64,000 bases of DNA from an uncultured Clostridia bacterium (GCA_947601495.1 CANQGE010000001.1:157731-221730); one strand, 5' to 3'. Numbered from the stretch's first letter, positions 9,951 through 19,156 are shown. Notes: generated by a model from the letters alone, not told the origin. A program made the numbers and translations.

Positions 9951-10658
9951 TTATCTCTCACCATAATTACCAGTAGTTTTTTCTGCTTTTTCTCTTTTTT
10001 TTCCTAAAATAATTTCTATAATTTTTTCAGTAACTTCTTCAATAGTTAAACTTGTAGTATCAACATAAATAGCATCTTCTGCTTGTTTTAATGGAGCAAC
10101 ACTACTTGTTTTATCATTATTATCTCTAAACAATATATTTGCCAAAATTTCGTCATAAGAAGAAACTATTCCTTTTTCCTCATTTTGTTTCATTCTTCTT
10201 TTTGCTCTTTCTTCTGCAGAGGCATCTAAATATATTTTTACATCTGCATTAGGAAACACATTTGTACCTATATCTCTTCCTTCCATAATAATATCCTTAT
10301 CTTTTGCAATTTTTCTTTGCAATTCCACCATTCTTTCTCTTACACATGGAATATGAGATACTTGTGACACCATACTATTTACTTCTTGCTCTCTTATTTT
10401 TCTAGTTACATTTTCTCCATTTAAAAAGAAAGCATCTTCATCACCAATTTTTTTAAGTTCAATATTTATTTCACTTAATAATTTTTCAATTTTCTCTGTT
10501 TCGTCTAAACTAATTTTTTCATTAATAATTTGCAAAGTAACACATCTATACATTGCGCCTGTGTCTATATTTATTAAGTTCATTTTCTTTCCAACAGTTT
10601 TTGTGATAGTTCCTTTTCCACTACCAGCTGGTCCATCTATTGCTACAATAAAAGCCAT
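9951..10658 (-). CDS. cmk: cytidylate kinase
   Basis: 235 aa. Phosphorylates CMP and dCMP. P-loop DGPAGSGKGT at residues 8-17, then NIDTGAMYRC, MEGRDIGTNVFP and the KRRMKQNEEKG lid region. An in-frame start 16 codons upstream is rejected, because MAFIVAIDG at 10658 begins at the usual place and has GGAG upstream. It ends about 60 bases before plsC and is likely cotranscribed with it. Confidence 0.95.
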   Translation of the reverse strand: MAFIVAIDGPAGSGKGTITKTVGKKMNLINIDTGAMYRCVTLQIINEKISLDETEKIEKLLSEINIELKKIGDEDAFFLNGENVTRKIREQEVNSMVSQVSHIPCVRERMVELQRKIAKDKDIIMEGRDIGTNVFPNADVKIYLDASAEERAKRRMKQNEEKGIVSSYDEILANILFRDNNDKTSSVAPLKQAEDAIYVDTTSLTIEEVTEKIIEIILGKKREKAEKTTGNYGER

Positions 10659-10712
10659 AATTAAAGTCTCCATATATAATTTAATATTTAAATTTTTAAA
10701 ACGCAAAATGCT

Positions 10713-11564
10713 TTAACGTTGAGGTAAATTTACACCCTTTACAACTATTTCCATATTCAAAACATTCATTGCTGTCATTTTTTCTATTTCTTTTATAATG
10801 TTTTTTCTTAAATTTTTCATAGCTTCATTAACATTATATCCATAGTTAATAATTACTTCTATATAAATATATATACCATCATTTAATTCTTCATGTTTTT
10901 TTATAATTGCTCTATGAATTTTATGAACACATTCATCTTTTTCTACAACACAATCCATTATTTGCTTAAAAACTGTATCAGAAATTTTAAAATTTCCCAT
11001 ATAGCTAAATGTTGGTCTTATAATTGATTTTTCAGAAATGTAGGGTTCTTTTCCCTTTCCCTTTGATTTAAAAATTTGAAGCGGATCTAACAAATATCCT
11101 GAAAAATCTTTTTTTAAAGCAAAAGTTGGAACTGGAATAACATGTTTTCCTTGATGAACTCTTATATCTCTTGCCATTGCCATTTCTTCTTCTGTTGCAA
11201 CATCAGTTATATATATGGTTTCTGATATTGGTTCAAATCCAAGATTTTCTGCAATTTTTTTAACCATATCATCAGAAGTGCCTAAAATTAAAATACTCTC
11301 TGGCTTTTTCTTTTTTATTACATCTTGAATTTCTTTTTTTCTTTCTTCATCTTGAAACAAAGCATTTCTTACAGTTTCTATTTTTGTAGGCGCTTTTTTT
11401 GCAGAAATTCCAGCTAAAATTTCATTTCCAGAAATTAGTAGTCCATCATCTATAATGTAATTTATTCCTCTTTCATTTGCTACTAATTGAGCCCTATAAC
11501 TTTTTCCAGTGCCAGATGGTCCAACAAAAGCATAGGTTTTCATTTTGTGTTGTGAAAATAACAT
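10713..11564 (-). CDS. P-loop ATPase fused to Asp23/Gls24-like domain
   Basis: 283 aa. Residues 15-22 are a Walker A motif, GPSGTGKS; the first 150 residues look like a small nucleoside-triphosphate-binding domain (SILILGTSDD may be a Walker B-like strand). From about residue 180 the sequence follows the Asp23/Gls24 pattern: a beta strand, then IYIYIEVIINYGYNVNEAM, then EKMTAMNVLNMEIVVKGV, as in the separate Asp23 protein at 51952. The role is unknown. The ATG at 11564 has GAGGAG seven bases upstream and is preferred over MKTYAF. Close to cmk, so possibly cotranscribed. Confidence 0.75.
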   Translation of the reverse strand: MLFSQHKMKTYAFVGPSGTGKSYRAQLVANERGINYIIDDGLLISGNEILAGISAKKAPTKIETVRNALFQDEERKKEIQDVIKKKKPESILILGTSDDMVKKIAENLGFEPISETIYITDVATEEEMAMARDIRVHQGKHVIPVPTFALKKDFSGYLLDPLQIFKSKGKGKEPYISEKSIIRPTFSYMGNFKISDTVFKQIMDCVVEKDECVHKIHRAIIKKHEELNDGIYIYIEVIINYGYNVNEAMKNLRKNIIKEIEKMTAMNVLNMEIVVKGVNLPQR

Positions 11565-11637
11565 TTATTTCTCCTCTATAATAAATCTGAATAGTATTAT
11601 ATCATTTTTATGTTTTTTTCACAAGCAAATTTAAGAG

Positions 11638-11871
11638 CTATTTATGTATTTCTATAATAAAGTCTCCTTTATTACTATTTTCTTTTGCTTCTTCTGTAAT
11701 TTTTGGCTCTTCATAAAAATCTGTTGGTGCACTTTGATTACTTTGATTATTTATTTTTATTTTATAAGCAGTTAATTTATAACTTGCTTTATATTTTGCA
11801 TATGAATTCAGTGTTAATAATATTAAGATAATTATTATAAAAAATATTATTTTATAAAATTTTTTAATCAA
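11638..11871 (-). CDS. small exported protein, TTG start
   Basis: 77 aa. One N-terminal hydrophobic helix (about residues 7-22) ending in SYAKYKASYKL, then a short hydrophilic tail. The start is TTG, seven bases after GAGGAG, inside the end of the preceding gene (8-base overlap), so the two are translated together. No known family recognised; the layout resembles the signal-anchor part of TasA-like proteins next door. Confidence 0.6.
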   Translation of the reverse strand: MIKKFYKIIFFIIIILILLTLNSYAKYKASYKLTAYKIKINNQSNQSAPTDFYEEPKITEEAKENSNKGDFIIEIHK

Positions 11872-12067
11872 TTTTTATCTCCTCTTCATCTACTTTAAAT
11901 TTAACATCAAACTTCCATCTTAAAATAGAAGTTTCATATTTAATTTTTATATTATTTTGTAAAGTATTTTTTATACTATAAAATTGTCTTCCTAAATTAA
12001 AACAAATTAAAAATATAAAAATAAGTAGTAAGAAAACAATTAGCATCTTAAAAATAGTTTGTTTCAT
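11864..12067 (-). CDS. small membrane-anchored protein
   Basis: 67 aa. A single long hydrophobic helix (residues 7-26) then a basic/acidic tail with a RWKFDVKFKVDEEEIKID end. ATG with AAGGA six bases upstream, 15 bases after the previous stop. Not recognised. Member of the four-gene small exported-protein cluster. Confidence 0.6.
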   Translation of the reverse strand: MKQTIFKMLIVFLLLIFIFLICFNLGRQFYSIKNTLQNNIKIKYETSILRWKFDVKFKVDEEEIKID

Positions 12068-12082
12068 AATATTCCTTAATAT

Positions 12083-12577
12083 TTATATTGCTTGCTCAAT
12101 ATTAAAAATAATTTCTGTTTGATTATATTCATAATTTTTCGCTTGATTTTGCCAAGTTGCAACAACTTTGTATTTTTTAGAAAATTCAACATTTTTTTCT
12201 ATGAATATTTTTTCTCTAACTTCTTCATTTTTTTCACAATCATATATTTTATATTTGATAGGAAAATTTGAATTTGAATTTTCTAAATTTATTTCTACAA
12301 AAAAAGGTATTTCTGAAATATTCTTTTCTAAATTCACTTCTTCATAATTTTTTATCGTAAAGTAAAATTCTTGTATTGGAGTATTTTGAGATATTTCTTT
12401 ATTTATTACATTTTGCAAGCTCTCTATTTTTAAAATTGGTCTTGCCTTAGAAAAATAAAGTTTTATATTGCTTATTCTTTCTAAATAACCTCCAAACACA
12501 TGCATAGATAGTATTAGTAAGATGATAAAGAATAGCAATATTGCTTTAATTATATTTTTTAAATTTTTTATGAAAAT
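12083..12577 (-). CDS. TasA-like exported protein, probable ATT start
   Basis: About 164 aa. N-terminal signal anchor (IIKAILLFFIILLILSM), then KARPILKIE and a beta-rich region of the kind NTPIQEFYFTIKNYEEVN ... PFFVEINLE ... FPIKYKIYD, the pattern of TasA/camelysin-like (SipW-substrate) proteins. A GTG at 12586 would be the first ordinary start, but it is part of the Shine-Dalgarno AAGAAGGTG itself; the codon six bases after that sequence is ATT at 12577. Signal peptidase SipW is not in the window. Confidence 0.6.
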   Translation of the reverse strand: MFIKNLKNIIKAILLFFIILLILSMHVFGGYLERISNIKLYFSKARPILKIESLQNVINKEISQNTPIQEFYFTIKNYEEVNLEKNISEIPFFVEINLENSNSNFPIKYKIYDCEKNEEVREKIFIEKNVEFSKKYKVVATWQNQAKNYEYNQTEIIFNIEQAI

Positions 12578-12723
12578 TTCAAGCACCTTCTTTTTATTAT
12601 TAAATTTGTATAATTCTTAATTATATTTAATTTCACCTTATTTTAAAGTTTTTTACTAACATTTTATAAGCTCTTTAAAATTCTTTATTAAAACTATTCT
12701 TAAAAAATATTCTTAATAAAAAA

Positions 12724-12758
12724 TTTTAAGTGGCATTTGGCTCGTAAATGCCACTTTT
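12724..12758 (-). terminator. intrinsic terminator after the ATA-start gene
   Basis: Perfect 11-bp stem AAGTGGCATTT / AAATGCCACTT with a 7-base loop. It separates the TasA-like gene at 12856 from the one at 12577; the T-tract on the minus strand is interrupted (AAAATTTTTT). Confidence 0.7.
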
Positions 12759-12855
12759 AAATATATAAAGTTTATAAGATTTTAAATCATGAATTCTTTT
12801 GTAAAAAATTTATTTTAATAAAAAGGTAATTAATTTTCTTTTGTACAAACTAATT

Positions 12856-13410
12856 TTAAATTTGCTTACCTTCTATTTCTATATTTAAAGTACTTTCTAA
12901 AGAACTATTATTATTTTCATCAAAAATTAATGTTCCATCTTTAATGTTTAATAAATTATCTATATCTTCATCTTTCCAATTCCAGTAAACAGTAATTTTT
13001 CTTTTCTGATTGCCTTCTTTTTGTTCAATGCTTCCGAAGAGTTTTTCTTTTGCTAAATCTGTAAAAGTTTTATATTTATCCGTTTTTTCAATTATTTCTC
13101 CTTTTGAATTAGTAGTTTCTGCATAAAATTCAAAATTTTCTGGTATATTTTTTTCTTCTAAAACTAATATTTTGTATTCTATATTCGTTTCTGCTCCAGT
13201 AGCATCTAACTCTATTTCAAAATTTCCATGCGAACCTGGAAAGATTTTTTCGTGTGACAAGCTAATTACTTTTTCTTCATTAGCGGAATTAAAAGACCAT
13301 TTAGCAACATTATTTTTAACATTGTTTTCTTTTTTCTCTAAAAAGTATCCTATTAAAATAGAAATTATAATTAGACTTAAAAATAAACAAATTCTAAAAA
13401 CTCTTTTTAT
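12856..13410 (-). CDS. TasA-like exported protein, ATA start
   Basis: 184 aa if read from 13410. Residues 2-24 are a signal peptide or anchor (KRVFRICLFLSLIIISILIG), followed by VAKWSF (compare the ARWNF-type start of mature TasA-like proteins), then PGSHGNFEIELDATGAETN, NIPENFEFY and VYWNWKDED, all typical of SipW-dependent TasA/camelysin-like proteins. The reading frame between the stop at 13413 and residue 50 holds no ATG, GTG or TTG; the first ordinary start (TTG, 13260) would remove the signal. ATA lies six bases after a perfect GAGGAGG. Confidence 0.7.
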   Translation of the reverse strand: MKRVFRICLFLSLIIISILIGYFLEKKENNVKNNVAKWSFNSANEEKVISLSHEKIFPGSHGNFEIELDATGAETNIEYKILVLEEKNIPENFEFYAETTNSKGEIIEKTDKYKTFTDLAKEKLFGSIEQKEGNQKRKITVYWNWKDEDIDNLLNIKDGTLIFDENNNSSLESTLNIEIEGKQI

Positions 13411-13906
13411 TTAAAACCTCCTCTTAATAAAATTTAAGTTAAATATTTTTAAACTGCTAGATTCATTTATAATTATTTTTTAGGGGCACATAAACAATTA
13501 ATCTGAATTTAAATTAAACATGATTCTATTTTTGAATTTGGATTTTACCTTTAAAAAGATAAGTTCAAAATATAGAAAAAATTATAGTTTTATTTTTATT
13601 AAATGATTGGTTTGGGGCATAATAAAAAATTTAATTTATATATTCAATTTTAATAATTTGGAAAACTAATAAATACTAGAAATGTATTTATTTTTTTAGA
13701 ATATAAAAAGCAGTTAAAAATATTTAACTTGTGTGAGATTATAGCATCATACTTTTTATTTGTAAAGAATTTTTATAATTTTTTTTAAAAGTACAAATTT
13801 TAAATAAAATTTTTATGCTCTATAAATATTGAAAAATAAATATTTACGCAAAAAAATGAGTGAATAAATTCACTCATTTTTCTTAACCGCTTATCGCACC
13901 TTTTAA
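13411..13906. other. gene-free stretch
   Basis: 496 bases, extremely AT-rich. It holds the GAGGAGG ribosome-binding site of the ATA-start gene (13417-13423) and the glgP terminator at its far end. I see no reading frame with coding character on either strand, and no clear promoter for the 13410 gene. Confidence 0.7.
13850..13882 (-). terminator. glgP terminator
   Basis: Stem AAAAATGAGTGAA / TTCACTCATTTTT with a 4-base loop, followed by a run of T on the minus strand. Its core TGAGTGA/TCACTCA stem is also used after gerW (63088-63117). Confidence 0.88.
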
Positions 13907-16468
13907 TTATTTTGTTATCCATTTTACTAAATTTAAATTTTCAGAATCTAATAGCATTGGATGTTTTGGCATAACTCTAAATGTATATCCAAAATTTCCT
14001 CCTGATTTTAGTTCTAATGTAGATTCATAAGTATAGATATTTTTTTCTTTATCTTCTGCAATTTTATTCATAGTTTGTGTATATACATTTCTAACACTTC
14101 CATTTTCTAAGAATTGACCGAAGTAAACTTGTACATCTGCATTTTCTTCTTTTATGTTTGGAAGATATACTTCACAATTTACTGTTATTTCTGTTCCTGC
14201 TACCAATTTAGCATTGTCAACATTTCTATCTTGTGCAAGTTTAATATTTTCCCAATTTGCTCTTGCATTTTTCTTCCACTCAGTAAATTCTGCAACTTCT
14301 CCTAAGTTTTCAAAATGTTCTTTTCTTAAATTGCATAAAGGCATATATAGTCTATCAACATACTCTGTAACCATTCTAGCTGTACTATATTTTCCTCCTG
14401 TTGTTTTGATAGAGTTTTTCATATATGTTACCCAATCTTTAGGTACTCCATCCTTATCTTGATTATAATATGTTGGTATTATTCTATTTTCTAAAGTGTG
14501 ATATAAACTATTGCTATCTGCTTTATCTTGCTCTTCATAAGAATCGTAACTTGCGTTTGTTCCTATAGTCCATCCATTTGTTCCTGTATAGCCTTCACAC
14601 CACCAACCATCTAGCACACTAAAGTTTACAACACCATTTACTGATGCTTTTTCTCCAGATGTTCCTGAAGCTTCCATTGGTCTTCTTGGATTGTTAAGCC
14701 ATACATCAACACCACTTACTAAATATCTAGAAACTCCAATGTTATAATTTTCTAGAATAAATATTTTTCCTTTAAATTGAGGCATTAGAGATATTTCATG
14801 AATATATTTTATTAAGTCTTGACCATCTTTATCTGCTGGATGTGCTTTTCCTGCAAATACTAATTGAACTGGACGCTTTTCGTCATTTAGAATTTGTGTT
14901 AATCTTGCAATATCTTTAAATATTAATGTTGCTCTTTTATATGTTGCAAATCTTCTTGCAAATCCTATTGTAAGTGCTTTAGGATTTAGCTTATTAACTA
15001 TTTCTGCAATTTGATCATATCCTATTCCGCTTTTTACATATCTTTCTGTTACATTTTCTTTTATTAATTTGATTAGTTTTTCTTTTCTTTCAATATGTGC
15101 TCTCCAAAGTTTTTCATTTGGTATATTATCTATTTTTTCCCATGTAGAATCAAATTGAATATTGTCTTGCCAATAAGGTGGAAGATATTCGTTATATAAT
15201 TCTTTTATATTTGGAGCAAGCCATGTACAAGTATGAATTCCATTTGTTACATAAGTAATTGGTGATTCATCTTCTGCTATATTTGGCCATACTTCACTAA
15301 ATAGTTCTCTTGATACTTGACCATGTAATTTACTTACACCATTTTTCTTTCCTGCTATTTTAAGAGCAAGAATTCCCATGTTAAATCCTGGTTCTAAGTT
15401 TTCTCCAGGCATACCTAATTTAAGAAAAGCTTCCTTTGATATTCCTAATTTATCCCAGAATCCATTAAAGTATTTTTCTATTAATGGTAAATCGAAAATA
15501 TCATTTCCAGCTGGAACTGGTGTATGTGTTGTAAATACAGTTTTTACACTAGCTATTTCTTTTGCCATTTCAAAAGAAATTTGTTTTTCTTCCATTGTGT
15601 CTTTAATAAGTTCTAGTGTTAAGAAAGAAGAATGTCCTTCATTCATATGATATACTGTTGGCTCATAGTCTAAAATTTTTAATGCTTTTACACCTGCCAT
15701 ACCTAAAACTATTTCTTGACGAATTCTCATTTCTTTATCTCCGCCATATAAACGAAGAGTTATACTTCTAAAGTCTTCATCATTTTGTTCTATATCTGAA
15801 TCTAATAAATATAATTTTATTCTACCAACATTAATTTGCCATAATTTTAAATGTAAAGTTCTACCATCTAAAGGTATATCTACAATAATATCATCATTCA
15901 TTTTATCTTTAACAGGTAAAATTGGTAAGTTATATAAATCGATATTATAGTATTCTGAACATTGCTCTCCTCTAGAATTAATTCTTTGATGGAAATAACC
16001 ATTCTTATATAATAATCCAATTGCAACAAAAGGTAATCCTAAGTCACTAGCTGACTTTAAATGATCTCCTGATAAAATTCCAAGACCTCCTGAATAAATT
16101 GGAATTATTTCATCTAATCCATATTCAGCTGAAAAATATGCAATTAATTCATTTTTATTATTTGGATATTTTTTATTATACCAAGTATCTTTACTTTTTA
16201 TATAATTCTCAAAATTGTTAACAACTTTATCATATTCTTTTAAGAAGTCATCATCACGTACTATTTTTTCAATTCTTTCTTGACTAACTATTTTTAAAAA
16301 TTTAACTGGATTTTTTTCACTTGTTTCCCACACATCTCTATCCATTTTTTCTAGTAATCTTAAAAATTCTGTATTCCAAGACCACCATAAATTATTAGCA
16401 ATTTCTGATAATTTATTAATTCTTTGAGGCAATTGTGGTACTACTGTAACTCTGTTGAATATATACAT
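13907..16468 (-). CDS. glgP: alpha-glucan (glycogen) phosphorylase, GT35
   Basis: 853 aa. Releases glucose-1-phosphate from glycogen or maltodextrin. It has the N-terminal DUF3417 segment (NLWWSWNTEFLRLLEKMD, residues 27-44), typical of the archaeal/short bacterial branch, then the AEYGLDEIIPIYSGGLGILSG motif, HMNEGHSSF and the pyridoxal-phosphate lysine in EASGTSGEKASVNG (Lys607). The substrate pocket DVWLNNPRRP precedes it. Monocistronic: own promoter and terminator. The protein at 45162 with a starch-binding domain may act on the same polymer. Confidence 0.96.
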   Translation of the reverse strand: MYIFNRVTVVPQLPQRINKLSEIANNLWWSWNTEFLRLLEKMDRDVWETSEKNPVKFLKIVSQERIEKIVRDDDFLKEYDKVVNNFENYIKSKDTWYNKKYPNNKNELIAYFSAEYGLDEIIPIYSGGLGILSGDHLKSASDLGLPFVAIGLLYKNGYFHQRINSRGEQCSEYYNIDLYNLPILPVKDKMNDDIIVDIPLDGRTLHLKLWQINVGRIKLYLLDSDIEQNDEDFRSITLRLYGGDKEMRIRQEIVLGMAGVKALKILDYEPTVYHMNEGHSSFLTLELIKDTMEEKQISFEMAKEIASVKTVFTTHTPVPAGNDIFDLPLIEKYFNGFWDKLGISKEAFLKLGMPGENLEPGFNMGILALKIAGKKNGVSKLHGQVSRELFSEVWPNIAEDESPITYVTNGIHTCTWLAPNIKELYNEYLPPYWQDNIQFDSTWEKIDNIPNEKLWRAHIERKEKLIKLIKENVTERYVKSGIGYDQIAEIVNKLNPKALTIGFARRFATYKRATLIFKDIARLTQILNDEKRPVQLVFAGKAHPADKDGQDLIKYIHEISLMPQFKGKIFILENYNIGVSRYLVSGVDVWLNNPRRPMEASGTSGEKASVNGVVNFSVLDGWWCEGYTGTNGWTIGTNASYDSYEEQDKADSNSLYHTLENRIIPTYYNQDKDGVPKDWVTYMKNSIKTTGGKYSTARMVTEYVDRLYMPLCNLRKEHFENLGEVAEFTEWKKNARANWENIKLAQDRNVDNAKLVAGTEITVNCEVYLPNIKEENADVQVYFGQFLENGSVRNVYTQTMNKIAEDKEKNIYTYESTLELKSGGNFGYTFRVMPKHPMLLDSENLNLVKWITK

Positions 16469-16525
16469 TTATAAATCCTCCTTTGTAATTTAAAAAATTA
16501 TAATCTTTTGTTATCCATAACAATA

Positions 16526-16554
16526 ATTATCTATTAAAAAGAAACTTTTGTCAA
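16526..16554 (-). promoter_or_regulatory. sigma-A promoter of glgP
   Basis: TTGACA at 16554-16549, 17 bases, GATAAT at 16531-16526 on the minus strand; about 60 bases before the glgP ATG, which has AAAGGAGG upstream. Confidence 0.85.
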
Positions 16555-16644
16555 TTATTTTATAGGTTAATTTTTAATAGTATTATATTACATTTTTGTT
16601 ACTTTTTTGTTATCTTTATGTTACTTACTTTTTTTAGCAAATAA

Positions 16645-16656
16645 TTATGTTATAAT
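16645..16656 (+). promoter_or_regulatory. extended -10 promoter element
   Basis: ATTATGTTATAAT-type extended -10 (TGTTATAAT) just before the 16679 gene. No good -35. The same ATGTTATAAT decamer lies before the 28240 and 60518 genes. Confidence 0.5.
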
Positions 16657-16678
16657 TAAAGTGTTATGGAGGGGAAAA

Positions 16679-17791
16679 ATGAAATTAAATTCAGAGAAAA
16701 ATCTTTTAATCTACCAAAAATCCTTATATGTAGAACAATTGCATTATTATTCTAAACTTTGCAAGCTATATTCAAATCTCGCAAATTTACATTCATCTTT
16801 AAAAACAGCAGAGGAAATTGCAGAATATTATTCTAAGCCTCTTTCCCTATCAGCACAAGGAAAATTTGACTATATTATAAAAGAAGATTACTCTGAAAAA
16901 GAATTAGAAATATTTAAAAAATATGAATATTTTTCACAATGTTTTTATGCTTTCAAAAAAGCTTCTGACATGTTAAATAAGAAAGCAGAAATGGTTAGAA
17001 ATAGCTTACTTTCTTCACCAATACTAGAAGTAAGAAAATTTCAACAAGACATTGATAGTTCTTCTATAAATTTTGTTGCATATAAGTTCTCTATTAAAGC
17101 ACGTAAATCTTGTAAAGTAATTTTATGTGTTGATCATAATGCAGGATCTCATAATGTAATAGTAAAAGTAAATTCAGGATTTGTTGGAGCTAATATTAGT
17201 GAAGGAGCAACTAAAAGAAAAAATAAACAACTTGGTAACCATAGATATACCGCAAAAGCAAAATTTAATAGAAAAAAACTACTATCTTTTGCAGCAGTAC
17301 TTGCTCTAACTTTAACAGGTGTTTCTCATAATGCTAAAAATGGTTATGAGATGTTAGTGTCTAAAAATACTCAAAAAACATTAGGCGCTATTGGATATAC
17401 AATTTCTTTTTTCAAAAATCATCCAGAAATAGTTCCATCTCAAGAAAACATGTTAGAAATAAGAAATGCACTTGATTTAATTTATGATGATATAATGTCT
17501 GATTTAGTTACTAAAGCTTTTGAAGAAACAAATTTAGGTTCTACTGTAACTTCTGTTGAAACAATGTATGATAAAACAATTTGTATAATTTCATATACAG
17601 ACAAAAAAGGCGAACATAAAAAAACTATTATGAAATTTGATGCAGAAATAGGTAAAAGTTTCACACATGAATATAGTTTAGATACAGAAGGTTTTACTCT
17701 AGAAGATTTAGAAAAAATTTATAATCATGCTAATCATTTAGCTGGAGCAGAATTTTCATATTCTACTAGCGTTTTAGAAGATGCAAATTAA
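16679..17791 (+). CDS. orphan protein with one central membrane segment
   Basis: 370 aa, no family recognised. Residues 1-150 are alpha-helical and charged (many Lys/Glu, Tyr-rich helices), 150-200 look beta-rich (CKVILCVDHNAGSHNVIVKV), then a basic stretch and a hydrophobic segment (KLLSFAAVLALTLTGV, about 205-220), and a soluble C-terminal half. Basic residues before the helix suggest the N-terminal half is cytoplasmic and the C-terminal half outside. ATG at 16679 is chosen for GGAGGGG five bases upstream, not the earlier in-frame start. Divergent from glgP. Confidence 0.75.
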   Translation: MKLNSEKNLLIYQKSLYVEQLHYYSKLCKLYSNLANLHSSLKTAEEIAEYYSKPLSLSAQGKFDYIIKEDYSEKELEIFKKYEYFSQCFYAFKKASDMLNKKAEMVRNSLLSSPILEVRKFQQDIDSSSINFVAYKFSIKARKSCKVILCVDHNAGSHNVIVKVNSGFVGANISEGATKRKNKQLGNHRYTAKAKFNRKKLLSFAAVLALTLTGVSHNAKNGYEMLVSKNTQKTLGAIGYTISFFKNHPEIVPSQENMLEIRNALDLIYDDIMSDLVTKAFEETNLGSTVTSVETMYDKTICIISYTDKKGEHKKTIMKFDAEIGKSFTHEYSLDTEGFTLEDLEKIYNHANHLAGAEFSYSTSVLEDAN

Positions 17792-17821
17792 AATTTGAAT
17801 TATCATCTAAAAAATAGATTA

Positions 17822-17860
17822 AAAAAAGAGCCTCATTTTACATATGAAGCTCTTTTTTAT
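17822..17860. terminator. bidirectional terminator
   Basis: AAAAAGAGC-TCAT / ATGA-GCTCTTTTT hairpin with one bulged base per side, A-tract left and T-tract right, between the convergent 16679 gene and cdd. Works in both directions. Confidence 0.85.
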
Positions 17861-17868
17861 ATACACTT

Positions 17869-18261
17869 TTATAAATCAAATGAATTTGGCAATAAATCCT
17901 CTATTTTATATTCATCTATTTTGTTTTGATAAGCATTATAAATTTTGAAGTTTTTATCTATAAATTCACTCATAAATTGTCTGCAATATCCACATGGCAA
18001 ACATTTATTATTTTCTTCTCCGTTTTTTCCTCCAACAACTAAAATGCTTTCAAACTCATTTTCACCTTCTGATATAGCTTTGCAAAATGCTACTCTTTCT
18101 GCACAAATTGATTGTATTCCATCATTTTCTATGTTACATCCAGTATATTTTTTTCCAGATTTAGTAGTAAGCACTGCACCCACTCTAAAGTTTGAATATG
18201 GTGAGTAAGATTTTTTCTGCACTTCATTTGCTAAAAAAACATCTTTTTCTAAATTTTCCAT
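17869..18261 (-). CDS. cdd: cytidine deaminase
   Basis: 130 aa, the tetrameric small type. Deaminates cytidine and deoxycytidine in pyrimidine salvage. Zinc ligands and catalytic Glu are in CAERVAFCKAI and in PCGYCRQFMSE; YSPYSNFRVGA is the usual N-terminal substrate loop. Single gene with short flanks and a shared terminator. Confidence 0.96.
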   Translation of the reverse strand: MENLEKDVFLANEVQKKSYSPYSNFRVGAVLTTKSGKKYTGCNIENDGIQSICAERVAFCKAISEGENEFESILVVGGKNGEENNKCLPCGYCRQFMSEFIDKNFKIYNAYQNKIDEYKIEDLLPNSFDL

Positions 18262-18352
18262 AAAATCTCCAAAATCTTTAATATTTTATTTAAATTTTAC
18301 TATAAAGTTTTATAATCAAATTCATAATTAAATATTAATCTACATCTTAATT

Positions 18353-19147
18353 TTATTTATATTTTCTTAAATTAAGCAAAAGTTTTCCACTTTTAGTTTC
18401 CTTTTCAATTGAATCAAAAATAAATTTTCCTTTTCCCCTTATTGTTATTGTATCATTTATATTTATTTTTTTTGAATCTTTGAATTCATTTATTGAATTT
18501 ATAAAAACTTTTCCTTGTTTTATTAATTCTTGAGCTCCTAATCTAGAAGTTCTTGCAAGTTCAGATACAAAATTATCTAATCTTATAGAAGAAACTATTA
18601 TATTTATGTTATCAAATTCTGGAGTAACGTTTGCTAGTTCATTTATATTTAAAATATTTATTTCAGATTTTCTAAATCTAGTTAATGTTTTCAAATCTTC
18701 TAATAAAACTTTAGAAATTTCTGAAAGAACAATTATATCTGCTCCTGAAGTTGTTACAACTATATCTCCAAATTTTTCTCTTTTTATTCCAAGCTTCATA
18801 ATTCCACTTAAAAATTCACGATGCTCATATTTTATGTTATTTGGTAATTCTATTCTAATAATTTCTAATATCTTTTCATAATTCTTTTCTACAATTTCTT
18901 TTGAAAATTTTTCTGGATAAAATATTAAAATATTTCTATCTGCATCTTCTTTTCCACCATAGAAAACATAATTTTTTATATTTTCTTCTTCTAATACTTT
19001 TTTTAATATAGATATCTCAGAAATATTTAAAAAATCTGTATATGTTATTTTATTTTTTAGTTTGCAAAAATTATATTTATCTATAAATTTAGCAATTAGA
19101 ATTTTATATTCACTATCTTTATATTTTTCTTTTACTTTTTCAAACAT
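18353..19147 (-). CDS. YlmH/RqcP2-like S4-domain RNA-binding protein
   Basis: 264 aa. The C-terminal third is an S4 RNA-binding domain (SSIRLDNFVSELARTSRLGAQELIKQGKVFINS); the N-terminal two thirds match the YlmH layout. In Bacillus YlmH works with stalled 50S subunits in ribosome quality control and is linked to division genes. A GTG start abutting the dxs stop is in frame, but AGGTG lies seven bases before the ATG at 19147. Probably cotranscribed with dxs. Confidence 0.82.
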   Translation of the reverse strand: MFEKVKEKYKDSEYKILIAKFIDKYNFCKLKNKITYTDFLNISEISILKKVLEEENIKNYVFYGGKEDADRNILIFYPEKFSKEIVEKNYEKILEIIRIELPNNIKYEHREFLSGIMKLGIKREKFGDIVVTTSGADIIVLSEISKVLLEDLKTLTRFRKSEINILNINELANVTPEFDNINIIVSSIRLDNFVSELARTSRLGAQELIKQGKVFINSINEFKDSKKININDTITIRGKGKFIFDSIEKETKSGKLLLNLRKYK

Positions 19148-19156
19148 AATTTTCAC

